Below, piece by piece: positions 17,770 to 25,011 of a stretch of DNA of 64,000 nucleotides; position 1 is the first letter of the stretch, and each line of letters begins with the position of its first letter. This DNA comes from Mycolicibacterium sp. P9-64 (GTDB lineage Bacteria > Actinomycetota > Actinomycetes > Mycobacteriales > Mycobacteriaceae): the NCBI RefSeq assembly GCF_008329605.1, contig NZ_NPKO01000004.1:124001-188000 (forward strand). Reading direction: 5' to 3'. The translations under genes were made by a program, and so were the position numbers. Below the pieces are notes generated by a model. That model was not told the DNA's origin and ran no database searches. It was given only the letters and a program-made list of their open reading frames with translations.

Positions 17770-18369
17770 TCAGGCGTGCTTGCGAACCGCGTCAGGCCAT
17801 TGCCTGCCGAGCGGATGCACGTGATGTCGTTGCGCGACTTGGCTTGCACGAACACCCATTTCGTCGCGTAGTTCGGGATGTGACAACAGGCGTAACACCG
17901 CGGCGGTCATCGCCGAGACGTCCCCCGGCGTGTAGAGCAGCCCGGCGCTGTACGGCATCACCAGCGCAGCGGAGGCCGGGCTGGCCGATGCCACGACGGC
18001 TCGTCCGGCCGCCATCGTCGCCTCGAGTTCGCTCAGCGTCGATGCGGGACTTGGGATGACGAGGTCGGCGGTGGCGAGCAGATCGGACCGTTGCGGTCCG
18101 AAGTCATCCTCAACCAGGACCAGTCGGGTGTGCAGCCTGCGCTCTGCCGCGCGTCTGACGACGAGGCTGCGACACATGCCGTCGCCGAGCAACACCAATC
18201 GCGTCCGACACGTCTGCTGGACGCGGGTGAACATCGTGGCCAGCTGTTGGGCATGCTCGAGGTCATCGAACGGTCCGGCGGCGACGATGGTGGCCAGGTC
18301 CGATGCGGCGACCATGGACGCTGGTTGCCGGCAGTTCCGTGACCCGGCCCGCGCCACCAGGCGGCTCAT
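17770..18369 (-). CDS. Half glycosyltransferase: GT-B C-terminal domain only
   Basis: The 199-aa product matches only the nucleotide-sugar-binding half of GT-B (GT4-type) enzymes: LATIVAAGPFDDLEHA, RLVLLGDG, LLATADLVIPSPASTLSELEATMAAGRAVVASA and the final helix LLSHPELRDEMGVRA. The N-terminal acceptor domain is missing. The catalytic E-x(7)-E of GT4 reads SELEATMAAGRAVVAS, so only the last part is clear. ATG 18369 has a weak ribosome site (AGGCAG). It may be a remnant of a full gene or a free-standing partner domain. No glycan genes adjoin it. Confidence 0.6.
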   Translation of the reverse strand: MSRLVARAGSRNCRQPASMVAASDLATIVAAGPFDDLEHAQQLATMFTRVQQTCRTRLVLLGDGMCRSLVVRRAAERRLHTRLVLVEDDFGPQRSDLLATADLVIPSPASTLSELEATMAAGRAVVASASPASAALVMPYSAGLLYTPGDVSAMTAAVLRLLSHPELRDEMGVRASQVAQRHHVHPLGRQWPDAVRKHA

Positions 18370-18678
18370 CGGTCTGCCTGGCGTGGTGTGGCTGTTTTCA
18401 TGGCCTCTACGATCGCCAACCGCGCGGGTGGTGTCGTCGCCGCTGGTACCCATCTACCAGTGCTTGCCAGCACTACTGCCGTATACCGGCTAGCTGCAAT
18501 GTATTCGGCGAGAGAGTCGGCATCATCGCAGCACGGCAGCGACACGCTGCACGTTTACCGCTGGCAGCCAGGCACCGTTACCGCTGCCGGGAATCCGTGG
18601 CTGCCGTCAGCGGTGGCGACACCGCCCGATCCGTGCGCCACGATGAAACGGGTACAGCGACATTGGGGGAGACGTGTC
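18370..18678. other. Non-coding interval upstream of the GAF histidine kinase
   Basis: About 300 bases lie between the divergent half glycosyltransferase and the kinase region. I see no plausible gene, tRNA or clear hairpin. The base sequence GCTAGCTGCAATG near 18490 resembles the arm of the inverted repeat at 16600-16651 (GCTAGCTGCCATG), but is not paired here. Confidence 0.35.
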
Positions 18679-18816
18679 ATGACAGGACGGCTGGGTTCGC
18701 AGGAACCCCACAACTACGAGAATTACGCTGACATGTGCTGTCAGTTGAACTTCGGCGTCGCGTGCGGGCGCACGCCGTCAGCCGGGACGTTGACGTGGGA
18801 CTTGACGTGGGACTAG
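18679..18816 (+). CDS. Possible 45-aa leader peptide upstream of histidine kinase
   Basis: A short frame begins at ATG 18679 behind a good GGGGGAG ribosome site and ends at TAG 18814-18816. This is inside the likely start region of the kinase (GTG 18807 in another frame). The product is polar, with three cysteines and no signal peptide; its tail is LTWDLTWD, made by a 12-bp tandem duplication. Position and overlap suggest translational coupling to the kinase. No homologue is recognised, so coding status is uncertain. Confidence 0.35.
   Translation: MTGRLGSQEPHNYENYADMCCQLNFGVACGRTPSAGTLTWDLTWD
18790..18813 (+). repeat. 12-bp perfect tandem duplication
   Basis: TTGACGTGGGAC occurs twice head to tail (18790-18801 and 18802-18813) at the kinase start. 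It gives two alternative in-frame GTG codons (18795 and 18807). Confidence 0.9.
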
Positions 18817-20357
18817 GTCGGACCCCCGTGCGCGCCCAGTTGGTGTCGCTGCTCCTGCGCCCCACGACCCCGCCGCTCTGGCTGGGGGTGGTGGTCGCGG
18901 CGTCCTTCATCGTGGTGGAGACGAATCTCGTCATCATGTGCCAGGACGTCGCTCCGATGAGCGCGTTCGGGGTCGTGTACCTGCTCGGCGTGATGGTGGT
19001 GTCCACCGTGTGGGGCTTCGGGCTGTCCGCGGCGACCTCGATAGCCAGTGCCCTTGCCTTCGACTACTTCCGAGATTGGCCGGCCTTCGAGTGGGGCGTC
19101 GACGACGTCGCCGTCATCGGGGTCTTCGTGATGGTGACGTTGATCGCGAACACGCTGGCATACCTAGTGCGGGTGCGGGCGGTGGAGGCCGATCAGCGCC
19201 GCGACGAGGCCGAGCGCAGCCGTGACCAACTCCACGCGCTTGCCGAACTGCAGTCCTCGCTGCGCCGGGTCGCGACCCAGGTGGCCCGCGGCGCAACGCC
19301 GTCCGAGGTGTTCTCCGCGGTGGCTGGGGAACTGGCGCGCTGTCTGGGCGTGCAGCACTCGACGCTGGTCCGGTTCGACGCCGACGGCGGCTCGATCCTG
19401 CTGGCCACGCACGATGACCGTGGGCGCGAGATGCCGCTGGGCATGCGGTTTCCGCCCGATGGGGACAACATCGCGGCGATGGTCTTCCGTACGGGCTGCC
19501 CGGCACGCATGGACAGCCATGACCATGCGTCCGGTGCCGCTGCGGCGGCAGTCCGTGCGGTTGGCCTCGAATCGGGGGTCGGGGCACCGATCGTCGTGGA
19601 CGGACGCTTGTGGGGTGCCGCCATCGTCGGTACGTCACAACGTGATCCGCTGCCCGCCGACACCGAGGCCCGGCTGGTGGACTTCGCGGATCTGGTGGCG
19701 ACCGCGATCGCCAACGCCGAGACCCGAGCCCAGCTCACCGCGTCCCGGGCTCGTATCGTTTCAGCGGGCGATGAGGCCAGGCGTCGGTTCGAACGCGATC
19801 TGCACGACGGCGCCCAACAGCGACTCGTCTCGCTTGGGCTCAAACTGCGGGCAGCAGAAGAGGCCGTGCCAACCGAACTCGTGTCGCTACGACTCCAGTT
19901 GTCGGAGATGGTCGACGGTTTGGTCGATGTCTCCAAGGATCTTCAGGACATCTCCCGCGGAATTCATCCCGCGGTCCTGTCTCGAGGCGGTTTGGCTCCT
20001 GCGCTGAAGACACTTGCTCGCCGCTCCACCGTTCCGGTTGCGCTCGATCTCGGTGTGGAGGGCCGACTGCCCGACTCGGCAGAAGTTGCCGCGTACTACG
20101 TCGTCGCGGAATCCTTGACGAACGCCGCCAAGCACGCACAGGCCTCCGAGGTGTCGGTGAAGGTCGATACCGACGACACCGACTTGCGTCTGTGCATTCG
20201 TGACGACGGGGCGGGCGGCGCCGACTCACGTGGGGGATCTGGACTGATCGGTCTCCGTGACCGCGTCGAGGCGCTCGGTGGACGCCTGCTGGTGTCCAGC
20301 CCGGTCGGCCATGGGACCTCATTGGTCGCGACGATCCCGCTGCGCTGCGGTGAGTAA
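18807..20357 (+). CDS. Membrane GAF-domain histidine kinase (NarL-partner type)
   Basis: About 516 aa. Four hydrophobic helices near the N-terminus resemble the DUF4118/KdpD-type membrane domain. A linker coiled coil (VRAVEADQRRDEAERSRDQLHALAELQSSL) leads to a GAF domain. A HisKA_3 dimerisation helix with phospho-acceptor histidine in RFERDLHDGAQQRL and an ATPase domain (AESLTNAAKHA, RDDGAGGA, GSGLIGLRDRVEALGG) follow. The start is uncertain: GTG 18735, 18795, 18807 and 18828 are in frame; 18807 couples best with the short upstream frame. HisKA_3 kinases normally signal to NarL/LuxR-type regulators, but none is in the window. Confidence 0.82.
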   Translation: MGLGRTPVRAQLVSLLLRPTTPPLWLGVVVAASFIVVETNLVIMCQDVAPMSAFGVVYLLGVMVVSTVWGFGLSAATSIASALAFDYFRDWPAFEWGVDDVAVIGVFVMVTLIANTLAYLVRVRAVEADQRRDEAERSRDQLHALAELQSSLRRVATQVARGATPSEVFSAVAGELARCLGVQHSTLVRFDADGGSILLATHDDRGREMPLGMRFPPDGDNIAAMVFRTGCPARMDSHDHASGAAAAAVRAVGLESGVGAPIVVDGRLWGAAIVGTSQRDPLPADTEARLVDFADLVATAIANAETRAQLTASRARIVSAGDEARRRFERDLHDGAQQRLVSLGLKLRAAEEAVPTELVSLRLQLSEMVDGLVDVSKDLQDISRGIHPAVLSRGGLAPALKTLARRSTVPVALDLGVEGRLPDSAEVAAYYVVAESLTNAAKHAQASEVSVKVDTDDTDLRLCIRDDGAGGADSRGGSGLIGLRDRVEALGGRLLVSSPVGHGTSLVATIPLRCGE

Positions 20358-20410
20358 TCGGGCTCCGGTCCGCCTGAATGAGTGCGGCGGCGAGTTGGGT
20401 CCCGCCGGCG

Positions 20411-21748
20411 TTACCGCGTGCCAGGCAGCCGCAGCAGCAGCCGGGCACCGCGCAACGGGCTGGCGCCCAAAGTCGCCGTGCCACCGTGCAGTTCGGCCTG
20501 CTGTGCGACGAGTGCTAGCCCAAGCCCGGAGCCGGAGCGGGAAGCGGTGGTGCCTCGGGAGAACCGCTCGAAGACCTCGGAGCGCTCCTCCTCGGGAACC
20601 CCGGCGCCGTTGTCGTCAACGGCGATCTCCACGCCGTCGGCGGAACTGATTGCGCTGAGCTGGATTTCGGTGGCATCGCCGTGTTTGACGGCGTTGGCGA
20701 TCGCGTTGTCGATGACGAGTCGCAACCCCGCGGGCAGACCCACCATCAACACGCTTGGCGAGGGCACCAGCGAGACGTGCAGGTTGGGGTAGGTGTGCTG
20801 CGCGTCGTGAGCTGCGCGGTCCAGTAGCTCGGTGATGTCGAAGGGGACGAAGTCGTCGACGGTGGTCAGCTCACCCTGCGCCAGGCGCTCCAGCGCAGTG
20901 AGCGTTGCCTCGATCCTGCTCTGGGTGCGGATGACGTCGCCGAGCACCTCGTTGCGCTGCTCGGCGGGAAGGTCAAGGGTGTGCAGCACTTCCAGGTTCG
21001 TGCGCATCGCCGTAAGCGGCGTCCGAAGTTCGTGTGACGCGACGGCGGCGAAGTCGCGGGCCGATTCCAGCGCCGCCTTGGTGCGCTGCTGCTCGCTGCC
21101 GATGCGGGCCAGCATGCCCTCGACCGCTTCGGCGATCTCGACGGCCTCCTGCACCCCGCGGACCTGAACCTCGTCGGGATTGGATTGGGCGTTGATGGCG
21201 CGGGCCTGCTGGGCCAGCAGCCGGAACGGATTGATCATGATCAGCCACATCACCCAGCCGACCAGGACGGTGCCGACGATGACGCCACCGCAGATGAGCA
21301 GCACCCGCAGGTGAAGCTCGTTGATCCGATGCTGGGTCTCGGCGACCGGGGCGCCGAGAGCGATCGAGGCCCGGCCCGCCGAGAACGTCCGGACCCGGTA
21401 CTCCACACCGTTGATGGTGGTGTTGGCGTAGCCGCTGTCGAACTGGGGCAGCGTGATGTCGCTCGGCACCGACACGGTCGTGCCGAACACCCGGGCAGTG
21501 CGCACCAGGCTGCCGTCCGGCATGGGTTCCGCGGCGCTGGACTGCTGAGCGGTGCTGAGCAGCGAGCTGATGTCGCCAAGGCCGCTCACTGAGTCCAGAC
21601 GCCGGTCGAGCTGGCTGTACTGATCGTTGGTGACACCGATCCACACCCACGTGCCGAGGGTGATGACCAGGACGACGACCGCGAGGGCCGAGATGACGAC
21701 GATGGTGCGCAGCGACAGCACCCGCATCGGCAGCCGAAGCAGTCGATA
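20411..21748 (-). CDS. prrB: PrrB-like sensor histidine kinase without PrrA
   Basis: A 445-aa two-membrane-helix kinase: TM1 near residues 17-39, extracytoplasmic sensor of about 110 residues, TM2, then HAMP. The H-box is SHELRTPLTAMRTNLEVL, the N-box DNAIANAVKHG and the ATP lids DDNGAGVPEEE and GSGLGLALV. The sequence is close, as I recall it, to M. tuberculosis PrrB over its whole length. GTG 21748 gives the same SLRT spacing as that protein; ATG 21727 is the alternative. PrrB is normally encoded directly after prrA. Here the gene upstream is an unrelated membrane protein, so this is a paralogue with no linked regulator. Confidence 0.85.
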   Translation of the reverse strand, partial: YRLLRLPMRVLSLRTIVVISALAVVVLVITLGTWVWIGVTNDQYSQLDRRLDSVSGLGDISSLLSTAQQSSAAEPMPDGSLVRTARVFGTTVSVPSDITLPQFDSGYANTTINGVEYRVRTFSAGRASIALGAPVAETQHRINELHLRVLLICGGVIVGTVLVGWVMWLIMINPFRLLAQQARAINAQSNPDEVQVRGVQEAVEIAEAVEGMLARIGSEQQRTKAALESARDFAAVASHELRTPLTAMRTNLEVLHTLDLPAEQRNEVLGDVIRTQSRIEATLTALERLAQGELTTVDDFVPFDITELLDRAAHDAQHTYPNLHVSLVPSPSVLMVGLPAGLRLVIDNAIANAVKHGDATEIQLSAISSADGVEIAVDDNGAGVPEEERSEVFERFSRGTTASRSGSGLGLALVAQQAELHGGTATLGASPLRGARLLLRLPGTR

Positions 21749-21867
21749 CACCCAAGCCTGTGGTTCCCGTGCCAGGCTCAACGTGCAGAGCCGACGCTGG
21801 TCGTTGAGGCATCGTCCATGGGTCCATGGTGCCTGACGGGGTGGCCGGGCTACCAACCCGTCGAAAC

Positions 21868-21921
21868 CGTGCTCAGGGTTGTCGTCAAGCGCCTCGGCGC
21901 GACCCTGGATGCAATCTCAAC
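21868..21921 (+). repeat. Dispersed hairpin repeat, copy C
   Basis: The copy contains GCTCAGGGTTGT, then ACCCTGGATGCAATCTCAAC. It can fold through CAGGGT/ACCCTG. It resembles copies at 35754-35814 and 37414-37477 in order and spacing of these blocks. Its right end supplies the stop codon (TCA, 21917-21919) of the adjoining reverse-strand gene. Confidence 0.6.
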
Positions 21922-22345
21922 GAGAACGGCGGTCGTATGACCGCACCATCTGTTCCCAGTAGGCCATGACCAGCACCATCTGAATGCCCGTCGCGATGAC
22001 GGTGGTGCGCAGGTGATGGCGGCGGGCGGCGACGAGTGCGCCCACCGAGATCGCGCCGGTGACGGCCGAGAGCACCATCGTCGCGTCACGCGGGCGGTCG
22101 AGGATCCATTGCTCCTCGCCGAGCATGGCGCGCGTCGCCCATGCGCTGTCGTTGGCAGGTTTGGGAAACAGCACCGGGTTGACGGCGAGCCAGGCGGCGA
22201 CGAGTGCGGCATCGCGTCGGCTCCGCGTCCACACCGGAACCAGCACCAGCGGAGTGCTCGCCCAACGGGTCCATGCGCTCCACGGATTCGAGTGCCTGGC
22301 GAACATTGCCTGCCGAAGGCGCGCCACCGTCGATGAATCGTCCAT
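21917..22345 (-). CDS. DUF6653-like conserved membrane protein (142 aa)
   Basis: ATG 22345 opens a 142-aa protein with short hydrophobic segments: PLVLVPVW, AALVAAWLAVNPVLFP, VLSAVTGAISVGALVA and VIATGIQMVLVMAYW, probably three to four membrane helices. Residues NPVLFPKPANDSAWATRAMLGE form the conserved polar core. The pattern fits the DUF6653 family, unknown function. The stop codon lies inside a dispersed hairpin repeat, so the C-terminal end may have been reset by that element. Confidence 0.7.
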   Translation of the reverse strand: MDDSSTVARLRQAMFARHSNPWSAWTRWASTPLVLVPVWTRSRRDAALVAAWLAVNPVLFPKPANDSAWATRAMLGEEQWILDRPRDATMVLSAVTGAISVGALVAARRHHLRTTVIATGIQMVLVMAYWEQMVRSYDRRSR

Positions 22346-22418
22346 GGATCCACACTGCCAGCGCCGAAGCCGCGGCGTCCGGGTAGACAAGGGTCTTGAA
22401 TCTCGGGTCGGATCCCGG

Positions 22419-22739
22419 TCAGCCGATGCCGACGCCGACGCCAAACGATCCGCTGGCCTCGTCGGGATGATTCGGACACGACACGTCGACGTACGCGGTG
22501 GTACGGCTTTCGGGGGAGTCGCCCGGAATGTTGACCCCGGTGACCCTGCAGACGTCGAGTTGCTCGGTGTCGAAGCCATTCACCCAATTGATCTGAACGA
22601 TGTAACCCTCAGCCTTCAGGTCGTTGATCACCGTGTCGGCTGATCCCTGAAGCACGGGGTCGGCGGCAGCTACTGGCGCGCAGACGATGGCGGCGCCGAT
22701 GAACAGCAACGCTGCGAAGCGTCCTGGTCTGAGAGACAT
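22419..22739 (-). CDS. Secreted conserved mycobacterial protein (106 aa)
   Basis: ATG 22739 is chosen because GGAGGG lies just upstream; an ATG at 22751 lacks a site. A signal peptide spans about residues 1-27 (PVAAADP cleavage). The mature domain has two cysteines (LDVCRV and DVSCPN) that can form one disulfide. The motif DTVINDLKAEGYIVQINWVNG is typical of a small mycobacterial exported family of unknown function. The end is glycine-rich. Confidence 0.75.
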   Translation of the reverse strand: MSLRPGRFAALLFIGAAIVCAPVAAADPVLQGSADTVINDLKAEGYIVQINWVNGFDTEQLDVCRVTGVNIPGDSPESRTTAYVDVSCPNHPDEASGSFGVGVGIG

Positions 22740-22804
22740 CGGACCCTCCAAACATCGACGCGTAGACAGCCAGGGTACGCCGTGGTAATCAACGGATTTG
22801 ACGT

Positions 22805-23647
22805 TCAGCCCGCCGTCACGTCGTCATGATCCGTCGACACCGAGAGGTCGTGCCAGGTGGCCTGCTCGGCCGCTACCGCCTGTAGCTTCGCGGCAACCGC
22901 GGCATGGGCGTCGCGCCCGAGTTGGATGCGTAGCGGCGGTTCCGCAACGTCCCCGATGTGGACGATCGCTGCCGCCGCCTTGACCGGATCACCCGGCTGG
23001 GCGTGGTTGACGTCGGCCGCTCTGTCGCGCGTCGCTCCTGCGGTCTCGGCATAGTCGTCGATGATCGTTGCCTCGGTGTGCAGGCTGGACGCATCGAGGA
23101 AGTCGGTCCGGAAGTAGCCGGGTTCCACGATGGTGACGGCGATGCCCAACGGGGCCAGCTCGGCGGCGAGGGCTTCGGAAAACCCCTCGAGGGCGAACTT
23201 CGTCGAGCAGTAGACGCCCCAACCGGCTCCACCTGCGAACCCGCCGATCGAGGAGATGTTGATGATCCGGCCCGACCTCTGCCCCCGCAGGGTCGGCAGT
23301 ACGGCACGGATGACGTTGAGAACGCCAAAGACATTCGTGTCGTACACCGAACGCGCTGCCGCGTCGGACGCTTCCTCGACGGCACCCAGTAGTCCTCGGC
23401 CGGCGTTGTTGACCACGACGTCGATCCGGCCGAACTTCTGGACTGCCGCCGCGACCGCCTCGGCGATCTGGGCTTCATCAGTGACGTCGACGGCGACGGG
23501 AAGTACGCGGTCGGCATCGGGGAATCGGTCGGTGATGCCTGCGGTGTTGCGGGCCGTCGCGACGACCTGATGGCCGGCGGCGAGCGCCTTGTCGACGATC
23601 TCGGCCCCGAACCCGCGGGAGGCGCCGGTAATGAACCACACACTCAT
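22805..23647 (-). CDS. Short-chain dehydrogenase/reductase (classical SDR)
   Basis: A 280-aa classical SDR: the cofactor motif TGASRGFGAEI (the Arg after Ser favours NADP), NNAGRGLLG, the catalytic Ser in INISSIGG and YCSTK (Tyr-x3-Lys). The C-terminal extension is longer than in the minimal 250-aa SDR. ATG 23647 follows GAGGGAG. The substrate is unknown. It is divergent from the rhamnose operon and is not obviously part of it. Confidence 0.8.
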   Translation of the reverse strand: MSVWFITGASRGFGAEIVDKALAAGHQVVATARNTAGITDRFPDADRVLPVAVDVTDEAQIAEAVAAAVQKFGRIDVVVNNAGRGLLGAVEEASDAAARSVYDTNVFGVLNVIRAVLPTLRGQRSGRIINISSIGGFAGGAGWGVYCSTKFALEGFSEALAAELAPLGIAVTIVEPGYFRTDFLDASSLHTEATIIDDYAETAGATRDRAADVNHAQPGDPVKAAAAIVHIGDVAEPPLRIQLGRDAHAAVAAKLQAVAAEQATWHDLSVSTDHDDVTAG

Positions 23648-23771
23648 GTGCTGATCTCCCTCGACGAAGACTGGCGGTGCCTCCATGGAATCTATGCCAC
23701 CGCATGGAGTCCGGTGAATGCTCGCAGCGGACGGTTTGGATGGCGAACGTCGTCGGGCCGTGACGGGGGTG

Positions 23772-23827
23772 TTGACTTCGCATTCACGGGGTGGCTATGG
23801 TCCAGTTCACGTATTGAAACGTTTCAA
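23772..23827 (+). promoter_or_regulatory. Rhamnose operon promoter with LacI-type operator
   Basis: TTGACT (23772-23777) and TATGGT (23796-23801) are spaced 18 bases apart, a reasonable SigA-type promoter. A perfect 14-bp palindrome, TTGAAACGTTTCAA (23814-23827), follows directly at the expected transcription start and 13 bases before the rhaI start. This is a classical LacI-family operator with central CG. The LacI gene at 29739 is the obvious candidate regulator. Confidence 0.75.
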
Positions 23828-23840
23828 CTCGGAGATGGGC

Positions 23841-25010
23841 ATGCTGGACGACCTCGCCATCGAGCTGCCGTCATGGGCCTTCGGCAACTCCGGCACCCGG
23901 TTCAAGGTGTTCGGCACGCCGGGCACACCACGCACGGTGCACGAGAAGATCGCCGACGCCGCCACGGTGCACCGCTTCACGGGCATGGCTCCCACCGTCG
24001 GGCTGCACATCCCGTGGGACCGCGTCGACGACTACGCAGCGCTGGGCGCGTACGCCCGCGAGCACGGTGTGGCGCTGGGAACGATCAACTCGAACACCTT
24101 CCAGGACGACGACTACAAGTTCGGCAGCCTGACCCATATCGACAAGGCCGTGCGGCAGAAGGCGATCGACCACCACCTCGCCTGCATCGAGATCATGGAT
24201 CAGACCGGATCGCGGGACCTGAAGATCTGGCTGGCCGACGGCACCAACTACCCGGGGCAGGGCGACATCCGCGGCAGGCAAGACCGGCTGGCCGAATCGC
24301 TGACGACCATCTACCAGCACATCGGCGAAGGCCAACGAATGGTGTTGGAGTACAAGTTCTTCGAGCCGGCGACGTACATGACCGACGTCCCCGACTGGGG
24401 CACCGCGTACGCCCATGTATCCGCCCTTGGGGACCGGGCGATGGTGTGTCTGGACACCGGGCATCACGCGCCGGGCACCAACATCGAGTTCATCGTCGCC
24501 CAACTGCTGCGGTTGGGCAGGCTCGGGTCGTTCGACTTCAACTCGCGCTTCTACGCCGACGACGACCTGATCGTCGGCGCCGCCGATCCGTTCCAACTGT
24601 TCCGCATCATGTTCGAGGTGATCCGCGGGGGCGGTCTCGCGGCCGGAAGCGAGCCAAGCGACGGGAGAAGGGGCACGCCGAGCGTGGCGCTGATGCTCGA
24701 CCAGTGCCACAACGTGGAAGCAAAGATTCCCGGTCAGATCCGGTCGGTGCTCAACGTCGCCGAGATGACGGCGCGTGCGCTACTGGTCGACACCGTGGCG
24801 CTGGCCGCGGCGCAAGAGGTGGGCGACGTGCTGGGCGCGAACGAGATCTTCATGGACGCCTTCTACACCGACGTCCGACCCGCGGTGGCCCGGTGGCGTG
24901 CCGAGCGCGGCCTGCCCGAGCACCCGATGCGGGCGTTCGCGGAGTCCGGCTATCAGAAGACCATCGACGCCGAACGCATCGGCGGCACTCAATCCTCCTG
25001 GGGAGCATGA
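23841..25010 (+). CDS. rhaI: L-rhamnose isomerase (RhaI type)
   Basis: A 389-aa TIM-barrel isomerase of the Pseudomonas/actinobacterial RhaI family, converting L-rhamnose to L-rhamnulose. Metal-ligand segments are VLEYKFFEPATY (Glu), MVCLDTGHHAPGTN (Asp, His) and LGSFDFNSRFYADDDL (Asp). The N-terminal AIELPSWAFGNSGTRFKVF is strongly typical. ATG 23841 is preferred because GGAG lies six bases upstream; ATG 23835 is inside that site. It is the first gene of the rhamnose operon; the aldolase gene starts one base after its stop. Confidence 0.88.
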   Translation: MLDDLAIELPSWAFGNSGTRFKVFGTPGTPRTVHEKIADAATVHRFTGMAPTVGLHIPWDRVDDYAALGAYAREHGVALGTINSNTFQDDDYKFGSLTHIDKAVRQKAIDHHLACIEIMDQTGSRDLKIWLADGTNYPGQGDIRGRQDRLAESLTTIYQHIGEGQRMVLEYKFFEPATYMTDVPDWGTAYAHVSALGDRAMVCLDTGHHAPGTNIEFIVAQLLRLGRLGSFDFNSRFYADDDLIVGAADPFQLFRIMFEVIRGGGLAAGSEPSDGRRGTPSVALMLDQCHNVEAKIPGQIRSVLNVAEMTARALLVDTVALAAAQEVGDVLGANEIFMDAFYTDVRPAVARWRAERGLPEHPMRAFAESGYQKTIDAERIGGTQSSWGA

Positions 25011-25011
25011 C

